Below, in pieces: positions 15,726-24,644 of a DNA stretch of 64,000 nt. The DNA is from Nocardia niigatensis NBRC 100131 (lineage in GTDB: Bacteria; Actinomycetota; Actinomycetes; Mycobacteriales; Mycobacteriaceae). Where the stretch lies: assembly GCF_000308655.1 (NCBI RefSeq), contig NZ_BAGC01000043.1, positions 1 to 64,000 of the forward strand. The letters are read 5' to 3'. How positions within the stretch are numbered: the stretch's first letter is position 1; each line of letters starts with the position of its first letter. Under the pieces are notes generated by a model that searched no databases, was not told the DNA's origin, and worked only from the letters and a program-made list of their open reading frames with translations. The position numbers were made by a program, and so were the translations under genes.

Positions 15726-16226
15726 TCAGCGGAAGCGGAGAAGCATTGTGATGCTGGTGGTACCGGCCGGATTGGTCCGCTCCGCTCCCGGGACGTCGAC
15801 GAAGCCGAGGCGGTCGTAGAGCCGCCGGGCCGGATTCTCCAGGCGGACACTGAGACTCACGGCGTCGCACTGCTCGCGGGCGGTGTCGAGCAGCGCGGTC
15901 ATCAGCTTCGTCCCGAGTCCGGTGCCACGGCTCTCGGGCGCGACACCGATTGCCAGCTCCGGAGTGTCGTCATCGACATAGCCGAAGGCGGCGTTCTCGG
16001 CGGTGAACCTGCGCAGCCAGGCGGCGCCCAACAGCACCCCGTCGGCCCCGCCGACCACACCGAGATCGCCTGCGGCGCCCCAGTCTTGGACGTATCGCGC
16101 CACATTCGCTTGATCCATCAGCTGCTCGGGCGAGGTCAGGCCCCGGTCACGGGCGTGTGACGCCTCGAACAGCATGGCCCACAGGAACTTCTCGTCGGTC
16201 ACTTCGGCCGGCCGGACAAATACCAT
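15726..16226 (-). CDS. GNAT-family N-acetyltransferase
   Basis: A 166-residue protein with the GNAT core: MVFVRPAEVTDE, the acetyl-CoA pyrophosphate loop ELAIGVAPESRGTGLGTKLM (R/Q-x-x-G-x-G/A pattern) and the C-terminal LSVRLENPARRLYDRLGF strand-helix. The substrate is unknown. It starts three bases after the ceramidase stop codon, so it is the second gene of that transcript. Confidence 0.85.
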   Translation of the reverse strand: MVFVRPAEVTDEKFLWAMLFEASHARDRGLTSPEQLMDQANVARYVQDWGAAGDLGVVGGADGVLLGAAWLRRFTAENAAFGYVDDDTPELAIGVAPESRGTGLGTKLMTALLDTAREQCDAVSLSVRLENPARRLYDRLGFVDVPGAERTNPAGTTSITMLLRFR

Positions 16227-16229
16227 GCC

Positions 16230-18299
16230 TCAGCCGATCACGAATTCGGCTGATGTTCCAGTGAATTCGCTGATCGTTCCGGCGCCGTCGCGACTGTCGC
16301 CGGTGTACTGAATGCGATAGCGGCCGGACGGGGCGCTGTCGGGCACCGTCCACTGGATGGCGATGGTGGAGGCGGCGGGCTGGCCGTCCGGGCGCGACCA
16401 GTGCAGTTCGGTGCACCAGTCGTTGTCGTCGTAGACGCGCTGCCAATCGTTGCCGGAGGCCCGCTGAACCTCGAAGTAGGTGCCGTCGAGGCGGAAGTCG
16501 TTGTTGGGGTGAGCGCCGACGAACTCCACCGAAACGGTCTGTCCGGCAACGTAGTTCGCGCCCGGCTGGGTGAGAACGTCGCCATAGGCACGGCCCGCGT
16601 GCGGCAGGTCGGCCGGGACCGGCGCCAGCAGATTGGGCTGCAATCCGAAGGCCCAGTCGAGCGGGGCGGGTCCGCGGCCGAGGTCGATGCGCGCGGCCAA
16701 AGCCTTTGCCAGCCGGTCGAATTCCTGCATGTGCGCGGAGAGCGTCCAACGCCCGTACAGGGTTTCGCCGCCCTCGTACTGCTGTGCGACGTACTCCTCC
16801 GGGGTGGTGACGTACCCGCAGTAGCCGTTGGCATAACCCTGCAGCAGCACGTTCTCGAGCGGCACGTTCAGCGCCCGCGCCACCAGCCGTCGAATCCGCA
16901 GCCCCGACACCACCGTGTACTCCGAGGGCCCCGAGGCGAGCACCAGATCGCCGATCCGCATCAGCTGCAGCGGCACGATCTGCGGGCACCAGGGCCGCGG
17001 CGGCAGAATTCCGAGCGGCGCCAGAATCATCTTGGGCGCCTGCACATCCCGCATCCACTGCTCGATCGGCGAGTTGATGCCGCCGAGCGCGGCCACCATC
17101 GGATTGGAGTCGCCCTCCTGCAGGAACGACAGCTGCGAGTTCCAGTTGTCCTCGGTACTGGTCGCCATGGCCGCCGCGCCCATCATGGCGGGCGAGGTGC
17201 GGGCCGGCTTGCCGTCCGGGGTGTAGTCGCCGTCGATGGCGACGTCGGACAGGTCCACATAGCGCAGCACCGAGTCGACGCCTGTGCTGCCCATGGACGT
17301 CGCGGCGTCGAAAGCCTTTCGGCCCGCCTGGTATTGGCGCTCACCGATCATGGCGCAGTTGGTGCGATTGTCGTCGGTGGGCCCCGACGGATGCATCGGC
17401 CGGGTCCACAGGTTGGGCGTCATGTCGCCGGCATTGGTCTGCGGGAACGCGGCCACGAACGACGGCGCACCGTCCAGGTGCCGCACGCCCATCTCGTCGT
17501 GCTCCCAGCGGTAACTGGCGTAACCCTTGTTGTCCGCGGAGATGAGGGTGTTTCGGTCGGTCAGCGAGGTGCCGTGCGTGGCGAACCAGGTGATCGCCCC
17601 GACATCCTTGCCGCCCTGCCGGAATCGCAGCACGGTGACCTGCGGGTCGATGGCGTCCGGAAACGCCGCCTTGTCCTCGTCCGGATTGGCCTCGAACGCA
17701 GCCCGCGACCGATTCGCGCTGGCATCGTGCAACTCCCCCCGCCCCAGCATGATCGAGCCCGGCCCGAGATTCTCGTGCGCCGCGACGATCGCCTTCACGA
17801 TCCCGTTCACCTCGGCATCATGCGAGTTCTGCTGAAACCCCATGGCCGCCAGCGAATACGCGTACTCCCGCGCGGTCCCACCGCACGAGTTGTGGTTGTG
17901 CGTCGCGTTGAGATTGACGTTCCGCTCGGAATACAGATCCCCGAACCGCTGCCGCAACTGCTGCATCACCACCAGATGCACCGACTGGAACAAGCAGGCA
18001 TTGTCCGTATTCACGAACGCCACCCGATCCCCCGTAGCCTGATCCACCACGATGTAGGCTCGCGCGTAACACCGCGACAGCAGCCCCGTCGTCACCTGAT
18101 CGGCCTCGGAATACCCCATCATCCCCTGCCCCGCCGGGGCGCCGGTGATGTCCGCGATCCCGACGCCGACAAGGTACCCCGGCCCAGCATCCCGATGCCG
18201 AACAGGTTGCGCCCCAACCATATTCGCACCAAATGCCGCACTGGCCCCCACGCCGCCCACCGCAGCCCCCACCAGCACAGCCCGCCGGGACAGACTCAT
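16230..18299 (-). CDS. Neutral/alkaline ceramidase, exported
   Basis: Neutral ceramidases cleave ceramide to sphingosine and fatty acid outside the cell. The 689-residue protein starts with a twin-arginine-type signal (SLSRRAVLVGAAVGGVGASAAFG). Family features include VGIADITGAPAGQGMMGY, the zinc-binding NATHNHNSCGG, FATHGTSLTDRNTLISADNKGYA, NAGDMTPN around the expected nucleophile position, and a C-terminal Ig-like domain with EFVGAHPNNDFRLDGTYFEVQ. Homologues occur in M. tuberculosis (Rv0669c) and pseudomonads. It may act on host or environmental lipids. A dyad at 18394-18405 lies in its upstream region. Confidence 0.92.
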   Translation of the reverse strand: MSLSRRAVLVGAAVGGVGASAAFGANMVGAQPVRHRDAGPGYLVGVGIADITGAPAGQGMMGYSEADQVTTGLLSRCYARAYIVVDQATGDRVAFVNTDNACLFQSVHLVVMQQLRQRFGDLYSERNVNLNATHNHNSCGGTAREYAYSLAAMGFQQNSHDAEVNGIVKAIVAAHENLGPGSIMLGRGELHDASANRSRAAFEANPDEDKAAFPDAIDPQVTVLRFRQGGKDVGAITWFATHGTSLTDRNTLISADNKGYASYRWEHDEMGVRHLDGAPSFVAAFPQTNAGDMTPNLWTRPMHPSGPTDDNRTNCAMIGERQYQAGRKAFDAATSMGSTGVDSVLRYVDLSDVAIDGDYTPDGKPARTSPAMMGAAAMATSTEDNWNSQLSFLQEGDSNPMVAALGGINSPIEQWMRDVQAPKMILAPLGILPPRPWCPQIVPLQLMRIGDLVLASGPSEYTVVSGLRIRRLVARALNVPLENVLLQGYANGYCGYVTTPEEYVAQQYEGGETLYGRWTLSAHMQEFDRLAKALAARIDLGRGPAPLDWAFGLQPNLLAPVPADLPHAGRAYGDVLTQPGANYVAGQTVSVEFVGAHPNNDFRLDGTYFEVQRASGNDWQRVYDDNDWCTELHWSRPDGQPAASTIAIQWTVPDSAPSGRYRIQYTGDSRDGAGTISEFTGTSAEFVIG

Positions 18300-18751
18300 C
18301 GCATCCTCACTTCCGCACCAGCGAGAACGCGAACCCAGCCCGCACCCGCCAAAGAGTGAACCTGTTCCATTTCAGGTTTCCCGCAGACTAGTCGGTCACT
18401 TGACCAATTTCTAGCCGAAACCGCCGGATCGCGCCCGCCACCTTGTCGTCCGCGACCACCCGACGCTCACTTCACACGTTGATCCCACTAGGTCAAAGCG
18501 TGTTTCCCCGATGCCGGCCACCGACCGCGCCCGCCCGCATCCCCGGAAGAGTTTGCACAGTGGAAACCTCGCCGAGCCGGTCTCGAATGCTTCGTCGACG
18601 ACCCTCGATCGGCGTCCGGCTGGTGCCTCCGCGAAGAAGGCCGGCTCACTTGAATCAACCGATTTCCACAGCGGCCGCGCCCATCCACAGTCCGCGCGTA
18701 ATCGCGGTTCGCCGCCCCAGCGATGTCCGGGCGCGGTGACACGCTCGCTGG
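18300..18751. other. Divergent intergenic region between the ceramidase and AbiEi-DUF559 genes
   Basis: About 450 bases with no supported gene. It contains the 12-bp dyad at 18394-18405 and a long A+T-poor stretch that resembles no family in any frame. Confidence 0.5.
18394..18405. promoter_or_regulatory. Short dyad upstream of the ceramidase gene
   Basis: GGTCACTTGACC is a near-perfect 12-base palindrome (GGTCA-n2-TGACC), flanked by CTAG on both sides. It sits 95 bases before the ceramidase ATG and could bind a TetR- or GntR-type regulator; no such gene is adjacent. Confidence 0.35.
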
Positions 18752-19576
18752 ATGATTCGAACACGCAGCGAACTCCTGGCGGAGGGCGTCCCGGTCGGCA
18801 CGATCAACGCCCGTTGCCGGCGCGGCATCTACCAGCGACTGCTTCCCAGTACGTATTGCCTCGGCGCGCCAACCACTCTCGACCGATGCCATGCAGTCGT
18901 CGCTTGGCAGCCACGCGCGGTCCTCAGCCACCGCACCGCCGCCTGGCTGCACGGACTCCTGCCGGATGAGCCGACCCGTATCGAGGCGACCATTCCCATG
19001 GACTCCGACCGCCGCACACCGGACTGGCTGCGGCTCTACCGCCGCCGTCTCCGTCCCGAATGGATCGACGAACGCTACGACCTGCCCCTCACGACTGCCG
19101 CATTGACCGTGTTCGACTGCGCCTCGGTCCTTCCCGAGCGCGATGCGGACATACTGATCGATCGGCACGTGGGCCGGCACGTTCCGGGACACGCATTGCT
19201 CGACCTCTGCGACTCCCACCTCCATGGTTCTTCGACGGTCCGCCGACAACTGCGCGCGGCCGCGATCCACGCGGCATCGGAACCGGAACGCCTGTTCGCA
19301 CGGGCCCTGAACCGCCGCGGCCTGCGCCTGCTCTGCAATCACCCGATCGGCCCGTATCGCTGCGACTTCGTCGACGAGCGTTCGCGCACCGTCATAGAGA
19401 TCGACGGCCGCGAATTCCACAGCGGCTCCATAGCATTCCGACACGACCGGCGCCGCCAGAACGAACTGCTGCTCGATGGCTGGCTCGTGCTGAGGTACGC
19501 GGCCGCCGACGTGTACGAATCCGTCGACAAGTGCGTGGACGAGGTTGCGGCTGTAATCCGGCGGCGCAGACGATAA
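18752..19576 (+). CDS. AbiEi-antitoxin-like / DUF559 (Vsr-like endonuclease fold) protein
   Basis: A 274-residue two-domain protein. The N-terminus (about 1-110) resembles AbiEi-type antitoxin winged-helix proteins: LLAEGVPVGTINARCRRGIYQRLLPSTYCLG, then VLSHRTAAWLHGLL. The C-terminus (about 175-270) is DUF559, related to very-short-patch-repair endonucleases: PIGPYRCDFVDERSRTVIEIDG (D...E-x-D/K core), FRHDRRRQNELLLDGWLVLRYAAADVYE. The E-I-D-G form of the catalytic strand is usual for DUF559. Such proteins are abundant in actinobacteria, with no assigned function. No AbiEii toxin gene is next to it. Confidence 0.75.
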   Translation: MIRTRSELLAEGVPVGTINARCRRGIYQRLLPSTYCLGAPTTLDRCHAVVAWQPRAVLSHRTAAWLHGLLPDEPTRIEATIPMDSDRRTPDWLRLYRRRLRPEWIDERYDLPLTTAALTVFDCASVLPERDADILIDRHVGRHVPGHALLDLCDSHLHGSSTVRRQLRAAAIHAASEPERLFARALNRRGLRLLCNHPIGPYRCDFVDERSRTVIEIDGREFHSGSIAFRHDRRRQNELLLDGWLVLRYAAADVYESVDKCVDEVAAVIRRRRR

Positions 19577-19660
19577 CCGATCAGATCTCGCACTTTCCCC
19601 CTCTCCGACCGCACTTTCGACCGAAAGTCACCCACTGGCGCGAGCCTGCACCGTCCTCAC

Positions 19661-20539
19661 CTACGCGGTCTCACCAGCCAACTCGATCAACCTCTCCCGC
19701 ACCAACTCCGGCCGCTCATCAACGATGAAATGCCCACACCCCTCCACCAACTCCAGCCTGTAGTCATCCGCCCGAGCCGTCTCCGCCGCGGCGAGCGAGT
19801 AGTGCACCGCCGAGTCGTCCTTCCCGAACAGCGCCCGAATCGGCACGGTGGCCCGCCGCGTCTCCGGATTCCGCACGGAAGCCGGCACTTCCTTCAGTAG
19901 AAACGTCCGATAGGTGTCAGTAGCAGCCCGAGCCACCACCGGATCCCTGAACCTGTCCGCGAAGACCTTGATCGTCGCCGTATCCATCGCATGCCCCTCC
20001 GAGGTAGCAGCCCCGAACAGCCACTCCAAGAACCGAGTCCGCCGCTGCAACGGCACCCCCACACTCGCCATCAACGGCTGATAAGCCAACAACCGCCAAG
20101 CATGCCGAGCCACAACCCCCTTGGGCGCCCAAGGATGCGCCATATTCAAAACAAGAAACCCCCTGAACCTCCCCGGCTCCCGCAACACCATCCGAAACCC
20201 CACAAACCCACCCCAGTCATGCCCCACCAACAACACGTCCTTGTCCAACCCCAACGCATCCATCAACGCAAGGACATCCGACGCCACATCATCTTTCGCC
20301 CACCGATGCGGCGCCGCGCCCGACCATCCATACCCCGGCAGATCCGGCGCGATCATCCGCAACCCCTCCGGCGGGTTCGCGAGCAGATCCCGATAGACAT
20401 AGTGATGCTGCGGCCACCCATGCAGGACGAGCACAGGCCGCCCCTCCCCCGCCTCGGTCACATGGAATCGAACACCCCGAGCCTCGACAAAGGTCCGACT
20501 GACACCGGGGATAACGGGCGGATCCTGATCAGCAGCCAT
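19661..20539 (-). CDS. Alpha/beta hydrolase, epoxide hydrolase-like
   Basis: A 292-residue protein with an alpha/beta-hydrolase core: VLHGWPQHHYVYRDLL (oxyanion HGWP), IAPDLPGYGWSG, nucleophile elbow VGHDWGGF with Asp, IRALFGKDDSAVH for the acid region and EGCGHFIVDERPELV with the catalytic His. An Asp nucleophile fits epoxide hydrolases and haloalkane dehalogenases rather than esterases. The start is the ATG at 20539 (MAADQDPPVIPG), because the longer frame begins with an improbable cysteine/arginine-rich tail. Codon use shows many pyrimidine-rich runs compared with its neighbours. Confidence 0.85.
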   Translation of the reverse strand: MAADQDPPVIPGVSRTFVEARGVRFHVTEAGEGRPVLVLHGWPQHHYVYRDLLANPPEGLRMIAPDLPGYGWSGAAPHRWAKDDVASDVLALMDALGLDKDVLLVGHDWGGFVGFRMVLREPGRFRGFLVLNMAHPWAPKGVVARHAWRLLAYQPLMASVGVPLQRRTRFLEWLFGAATSEGHAMDTATIKVFADRFRDPVVARAATDTYRTFLLKEVPASVRNPETRRATVPIRALFGKDDSAVHYSLAAAETARADDYRLELVEGCGHFIVDERPELVRERLIELAGETA

Positions 20540-20583
20540 AGCCCACGCTAACCCGCCCGGCGCACCAAATCCTGGAAGTCGAC

Positions 20584-20796
20584 CTAAGCCTGCTCCGATG
20601 TCAGCTTTCCGCGCACGACACCTGCAACAAACGCGTCCCACTGCTTCGGTGTGAAGACCAGCACGGGACCGCTGGCGTTCTTCGAATCGCGAACCCCGAC
20701 CGAACCGTCTCGCAGATGTGCTGTCTCGACACAGTCAGCCTTGTCGCCGCTGTAGCTGCTCTTGAACCATTCGGCTGCGGATAGGTCGTCAGTCAC
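20584..20796 (-). CDS. DUF397 protein, partner of the XRE regulator (copy 1)
   Basis: A 70-residue DUF397 protein: AEWFKSSYSGDKADCVETAHLRDGSVGVRDSKNASGPVLVFTPKQWDAFVAGV. The family signatures S-S-x-S-G, C-V-E and V-R-D-S-K are all present. The start is a GTG overlapping the regulator stop by four bases (GTGA), so the two proteins are translationally coupled. DUF397/XRE pairs are widespread in Actinobacteria and are viewed as toxin-antitoxin-like or developmental regulators (Scr1/BldB-type). Confidence 0.85.
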   Translation of the reverse strand: MTDDLSAAEWFKSSYSGDKADCVETAHLRDGSVGVRDSKNASGPVLVFTPKQWDAFVAGVVRGKLTSEQA

Positions 20797-21674
20797 GCTG
20801 AAAACTCCTTTGCCACCTGCCGCAGCAGGTTACGGCTGACCGCCTCGTCCAGTGCTGCCCGCTGAAGGCTATCGAGAACCCGATAGTACCGCCGCACATC
20901 GGCGTCCTTCTCCAGGTACATGCACCCGATGAAGGTCTCCAGATACACCACGGGAGGCCATACTCGTTCGCCTCCGGTATCTTCGTCGAACTCGAGAATC
21001 GCGAACTGCCCCACGGGATCACCGACCGGGGCTCCTGCCTTGAAAGACAGCACTCGAACCGAGACGTTCGGCAATTTGCCGATCTCGGCGAGATGCCTCA
21101 GCTGAGCGGCCATCACCATTGGACCGCCCACATTGCACCGCAGCGCCGCCTCGTGGAGGACAACATCGAGCGACAGAGGCTGATACCTCCGAGACACCGT
21201 TGCCTGCCGCCGCGTCCGCAGCTCGACTCGACGCTCGTGGTCCGCTGCCGTCTCTTCAGGCTTCACGGCTCGAATTAGCGCGCGAGCGTACTCGGGGATC
21301 TGCAGCAGCCCGGGAACGAGTGCCGGCTGGTAGGTCGTCAACTTCCGAGCCGCGGTCTCGAGCCCGACATATACGTCGAAGTTCGCCGGTATCACGCTTC
21401 CGTACTCATGCCACCAGCTGGTCTCCGCCGCCTGACGAAGCAGCCCAACCATGGCCTCCGCGGTATCGCCGGACAGCTCCAAAACATCGCAAATCGCCTG
21501 CAGATCTCGAACTTTCAGCCGCGTAGGTATCCCGCGCTCCAACCGCTGCAACACCGACGTACTAACTTCTGCAGCCTTCGCCACCCGATCCTGTGACATC
21601 CCCAGCGCGCTCCGCGCCTCCCGCAAGTACCGCCCAAGCTGCCGCCTCGGCAAGGTCGAGCCAGTCTCCGACAT
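20793..21674 (-). CDS. XRE-family regulator with DUF5753 (Scr1-like), copy 1
   Basis: A 293-residue protein: helix-turn-helix (LGRYLREARSALGMSQDRVAKAAEVSTSVLQRLERG, about residues 10-45) followed by the DUF5753 sensor domain (SWWHEYGSVIPANFDVYVGLETAARKLTTYQPALVPGLLQIPEYARALI ... VVYLETFIGCMYLEKDADVRRYY). It is the partner of the overlapping DUF397 gene. An independent copy of exactly the same length is at 51811-52692. It is transcribed away from the 73-aa gene and the HNH-Shedu genes. Confidence 0.88.
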   Translation of the reverse strand: MSETGSTLPRRQLGRYLREARSALGMSQDRVAKAAEVSTSVLQRLERGIPTRLKVRDLQAICDVLELSGDTAEAMVGLLRQAAETSWWHEYGSVIPANFDVYVGLETAARKLTTYQPALVPGLLQIPEYARALIRAVKPEETAADHERRVELRTRRQATVSRRYQPLSLDVVLHEAALRCNVGGPMVMAAQLRHLAEIGKLPNVSVRVLSFKAGAPVGDPVGQFAILEFDEDTGGERVWPPVVYLETFIGCMYLEKDADVRRYYRVLDSLQRAALDEAVSRNLLRQVAKEFSA

Positions 21675-21844
21675 GACGCGCTTCCTCATCAACATGCACC
21701 CGTACTGGGTGACGCGAACGCCCAAACTGCCAGCGGTCCAGGGCTTTCGACGAGAAGCCACTGGTTTACCCAGTTCAGGCTAACCACCAGCCCGCGCGAG
21801 TGATGCACTTTCTACATAACCCGCCCAACACCGAGGAGCCCACC

Positions 21845-22066
21845 ATGTTCGACCAACTCACCATCGGAGCCTGGGTAATCACCACCGCCGACTGCCCAGT
21901 CCGTTTCGTCCCCAACCCCCAAGACCACCGCGTCACCCTCATCCTCGGCGAAACCAGCCGCGAGTTCGAGATCTGCCTGGACGCAGCAACTCTCGCCACG
22001 ATCCTCCGCCACGGTCCGAAAGCCCTGGCCAGCATCTCAGCCAGCACAACGGAAACGGCACACTGA
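21845..22066 (+). CDS. 73-residue hypothetical protein ahead of the HNH nuclease gene
   Basis: The ATG at 21845 follows GAGGAG and the frame MFDQLTIGAWVITTADCPVRFVP... ends 55 bases before the HNH gene on the same strand. The sequence is a small alpha/beta protein with one cysteine, no signal peptide and no membrane helix. I do not recognise the family. Its position between the divergent XRE/DUF397 pair and the nuclease genes makes it a candidate immunity or accessory component, but nothing in the sequence proves this. Confidence 0.5.
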   Translation: MFDQLTIGAWVITTADCPVRFVPNPQDHRVTLILGETSREFEICLDAATLATILRHGPKALASISASTTETAH

Positions 22067-22121
22067 AACGCATCCGTTGAAGATCATCTCTTCGGGTTCG
22101 GGTCCATGACAGACTCTCTCC

Positions 22122-23006
22122 ATGGACAGGGATGCCGAGGCCATCCTCCGCGAGGAGATCTTCCTACACCTGGAGGAGTTGGTCGGTGACACCGGAGTCG
22201 TTACCCGCGAACAACTGTGGGACTTCACCCTGAACGGCGCGACTCACCGCCTCATCGACCGTAACCGCGGCATCCGCAATCCCAAGGACATGCTGGCCAC
22301 TTTGTCGATCCTGTCCGATCCCAAGGGCAAGTACGCAGACGAAGAACTACAGGACTCACTTTTCGCCTACGCCTACCGCGAGGGCAGCGTGAACGGCGAC
22401 AACAAGAAGCTCCGGGCCGCGCTGGACCTCGACCTACCGCTCCTACTACTCCGGAAGATCGCCGACGGCGTCTTCGTCCCAGTGCCTCGTGTGTACGTGG
22501 TCGCCGACGACCAAGAGAACCGACAGTTTCTGATCGCCCTTCATGACAGCCTCCGCTTGGTCGAAAACCCTCTCGAACTCCAGCCCCTGGAACGCGAATA
22601 CGTCGAACGAGTGACCAAACAGCGCCTGCACCAACCCGAGTTCCGAGGCCGAGTCCTCCGCGCCTACGAATGCCGCTGCGCCGTTTGCCATCTCAAGCAC
22701 GCCAAGCTTCTCGATGCCGCCCACATCATCGCCGACGGCAAGCCGAACGGCACCCCGACCGTCGACAACGGTCTGAGTCTGTGCAAGATCCACCACGCGG
22801 CATATGACGAGAACTTCCTCGGCATCACACCTGATTACCAGATACGGATCAACCAATCTCTCATGGATGAGATCGACGGTCCGATGCTCCGTCATGGTCT
22901 CCAGGAAATGAATGGCCGACAGCTGTTCACACCGGCAAGAGGTAAGGACAAACCCAGTTCCGACCGCCTGGCTGTCCGGTTCGCAGAATTCGAGGCCGCC
23001 AGCTAG
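22122..23006 (+). CDS. Putative restriction endonuclease: SRA-like domain plus HNH nuclease
   Basis: A 294-residue protein. The N-terminal 150 residues follow the pattern of actinobacterial predicted restriction enzymes (COG3440-like): VTREQLWDFTLNGATHRLIDRNRGIRNPKDM, DSLFAYAYREGSVNGDNKKLRAALDLDLPLLLLRKI, FVPVPRVYVVADD, a region related to SRA-like modified-base readers. The HNH domain follows: CRCAVC (184-189), LLDAAHI (His201), Asn216 in TVDNGLSLC, and C221-x-x-H-H. It should cut DNA, probably with modified bases (type IV-like), but specificity is unknown. No Shine-Dalgarno is evident. It lies in a lower-G+C stretch with the Shedu gene. Confidence 0.8.
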   Translation: MDRDAEAILREEIFLHLEELVGDTGVVTREQLWDFTLNGATHRLIDRNRGIRNPKDMLATLSILSDPKGKYADEELQDSLFAYAYREGSVNGDNKKLRAALDLDLPLLLLRKIADGVFVPVPRVYVVADDQENRQFLIALHDSLRLVENPLELQPLEREYVERVTKQRLHQPEFRGRVLRAYECRCAVCHLKHAKLLDAAHIIADGKPNGTPTVDNGLSLCKIHHAAYDENFLGITPDYQIRINQSLMDEIDGPMLRHGLQEMNGRQLFTPARGKDKPSSDRLAVRFAEFEAAS

Positions 23007-23499
23007 CCGCGGTTCATTAGCGTTGAAGCCAGCAAATCAGCGCCGCTTCGCAGCAGCGCACCAGGAACACTGCTGGACGGATCCAATGAATCAGCCTCAA
23101 CAAGGTCCTGACTATTCTCGAAACCTCCGAAAGCTGCTCGGGAGAAAGACATAGAGCGTGCGCCCATCGGGCCACAGGATCAGCAAATAGGAGGACCTTG
23201 GAGACTTTTGAAGGTCAAGCTCTGCAGCGAGAGCATTCATTCTATCCGCTGCCACCGCCGCATCTGCGGGGAACGAGGATCAGCTCGCCCTCGGCAGGCG
23301 AAGCGCACCAAACCGGGCGGCAGGATCAGCGATTCTTGCAGCCACGCACGACCCCCAGGCATGATCACGAATCTATCCACATCACATCCAATTAGCAAGT
23401 TGCTCAACTCAATTCGCGTCACCTCCACTCAAGTTCGACCACCAGGAAGTCTCCCTGGCGAGGTTGACGACTGCGCGGTCGCGTTTCAGAATCAGGGCC
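23007..23499. other. Region between the HNH and Shedu genes
   Basis: About 490 bases without a recognised gene; G+C is lower than elsewhere. An AGGAGG at 23189-23194 stands three bases before a TTG-started 65-codon frame (23198-23395) whose product resembles nothing known to me, and a second overlapping frame is equally unconvincing. It may hold the Shedu promoter or a decayed gene. Confidence 0.5.
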
Positions 23500-24621
23500 A
23501 TGGCGCGGATTCTTGAGATGGGGCCGAACGGGCAGCGAATCAGGGCGCATAGTCCACACAAGGGGGTGGTGTGCGAGCATCAGGCAATCGATGCGCCAGA
23601 TGGCACGCGGCTGCTACATCTGTCAACGTTCGGCTCCAAGGACCGAGTCTCAGATCCCAAGAGCAGTCAGTCACTCCAGATTGACGCAGCGATAGCGGCC
23701 GAGATCGTCCGTGTTATGCGAGAGACGTTCGGGGACAAGGCACTTCGCATTCGGTCTGGCCAGGTCGATGGTGAGAGTCGTTCCGAGGAGAGCGAGATCG
23801 ATGAAGACCTGCTCAGGAATGCATACAAGAAGGACCCGGAGGCTTTCAAGGAACTCATCCGGAGCGACGCGGCATCGAGCGACGTAGTCGCCATGGCCTA
23901 TCGACGGGAGCAACTTGAGCACTTCCGACGGCTGCTGACGGACGAGGAATTCTTCGATGCCGAGGCGAGCAAGCTGGCGGGTCGAGGGAAAGAGGCTGTC
24001 TGGCAACAGTTCTTTGAGAAGAACCCGTGGATCTTTGGCGTCTCGCTGTCTGGGCAACTACTGACGTCGTGGAGCGATGAGAGACTCGAGCAGGTAGTCG
24101 CTGGGCACTCTATCGCGGGTGTAGGCAAGCGCACCGATGCACTGCTTCGGACATCCGGGCGGGTTAGATCAATGGTCTTCGCCGAGATCAAAACACATCG
24201 AAAAGAGCTGTTAGAGTGGACAAAAGAGGCGTATCGATCCGGATGCTGGGCACCGTCCCCCGAGCTGTCCGGTGGAATCGTTCAGGTTCAAGGAACTGTT
24301 CATCGCGCAGTGATGCAGATCGGGGACCGACTCCAGGACAAGGCACAGGACGGCAGCGACCTTCCTGATGAGTTCACCTACCTGCTACGGCCTCGCACCT
24401 ATCTGGTAATCGGGAGCCTCAATAGCCTTCGAGGTGAAAAGGGTGGGTTCCATCAGGACAAAATCCGTTCGTTCGAACTGTTCCGGCGAGAACTGGTCGA
24501 ACCGGAAGTGCTGACGTTTGACGAACTATTGTCCGGTGCCGAATGGATTGTGGCATCGAGCTCGGCGCAATCCAGAGGCTTGGACGAAGTTGCCGACAGT
24601 TCGAAACTGTTCTCGCAGTAA
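23500..24621 (+). CDS. Shedu-type immune nuclease (DUF4263, SduA-like)
   Basis: A 373-residue protein whose C-terminal half is DUF4263, the PD-(D/E)XK nuclease of Shedu anti-phage systems. The diagnostic FFEKNPWIFG is at residues 171-180, followed by the catalytic core KRTDALL (Asp213) and MVFAEIKTH (Glu229, Lys231). The N-terminal about 140 residues are a variable sensing region (HLSTFGSKDRV, EESEIDEDLLRNAYKKDPEAFKELI). Shedu is a single-gene defence system that cuts DNA on infection. Base composition is visibly less G+C rich than the surroundings, consistent with transfer. It ends 23 bases before the convergent TetR gene. Confidence 0.85.
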   Translation: MARILEMGPNGQRIRAHSPHKGVVCEHQAIDAPDGTRLLHLSTFGSKDRVSDPKSSQSLQIDAAIAAEIVRVMRETFGDKALRIRSGQVDGESRSEESEIDEDLLRNAYKKDPEAFKELIRSDAASSDVVAMAYRREQLEHFRRLLTDEEFFDAEASKLAGRGKEAVWQQFFEKNPWIFGVSLSGQLLTSWSDERLEQVVAGHSIAGVGKRTDALLRTSGRVRSMVFAEIKTHRKELLEWTKEAYRSGCWAPSPELSGGIVQVQGTVHRAVMQIGDRLQDKAQDGSDLPDEFTYLLRPRTYLVIGSLNSLRGEKGGFHQDKIRSFELFRRELVEPEVLTFDELLSGAEWIVASSSAQSRGLDEVADSSKLFSQ

Positions 24622-24644
24622 AGAACACCGACCATGACGTGATG

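Noticed and set aside
23198..23395. 65-codon TTG frame after AGGAGG in the HNH-Shedu gap
   Set aside because: Only three bases separate the Shine-Dalgarno from TTG, composition is not protein-like, and there is no recognisable fold.
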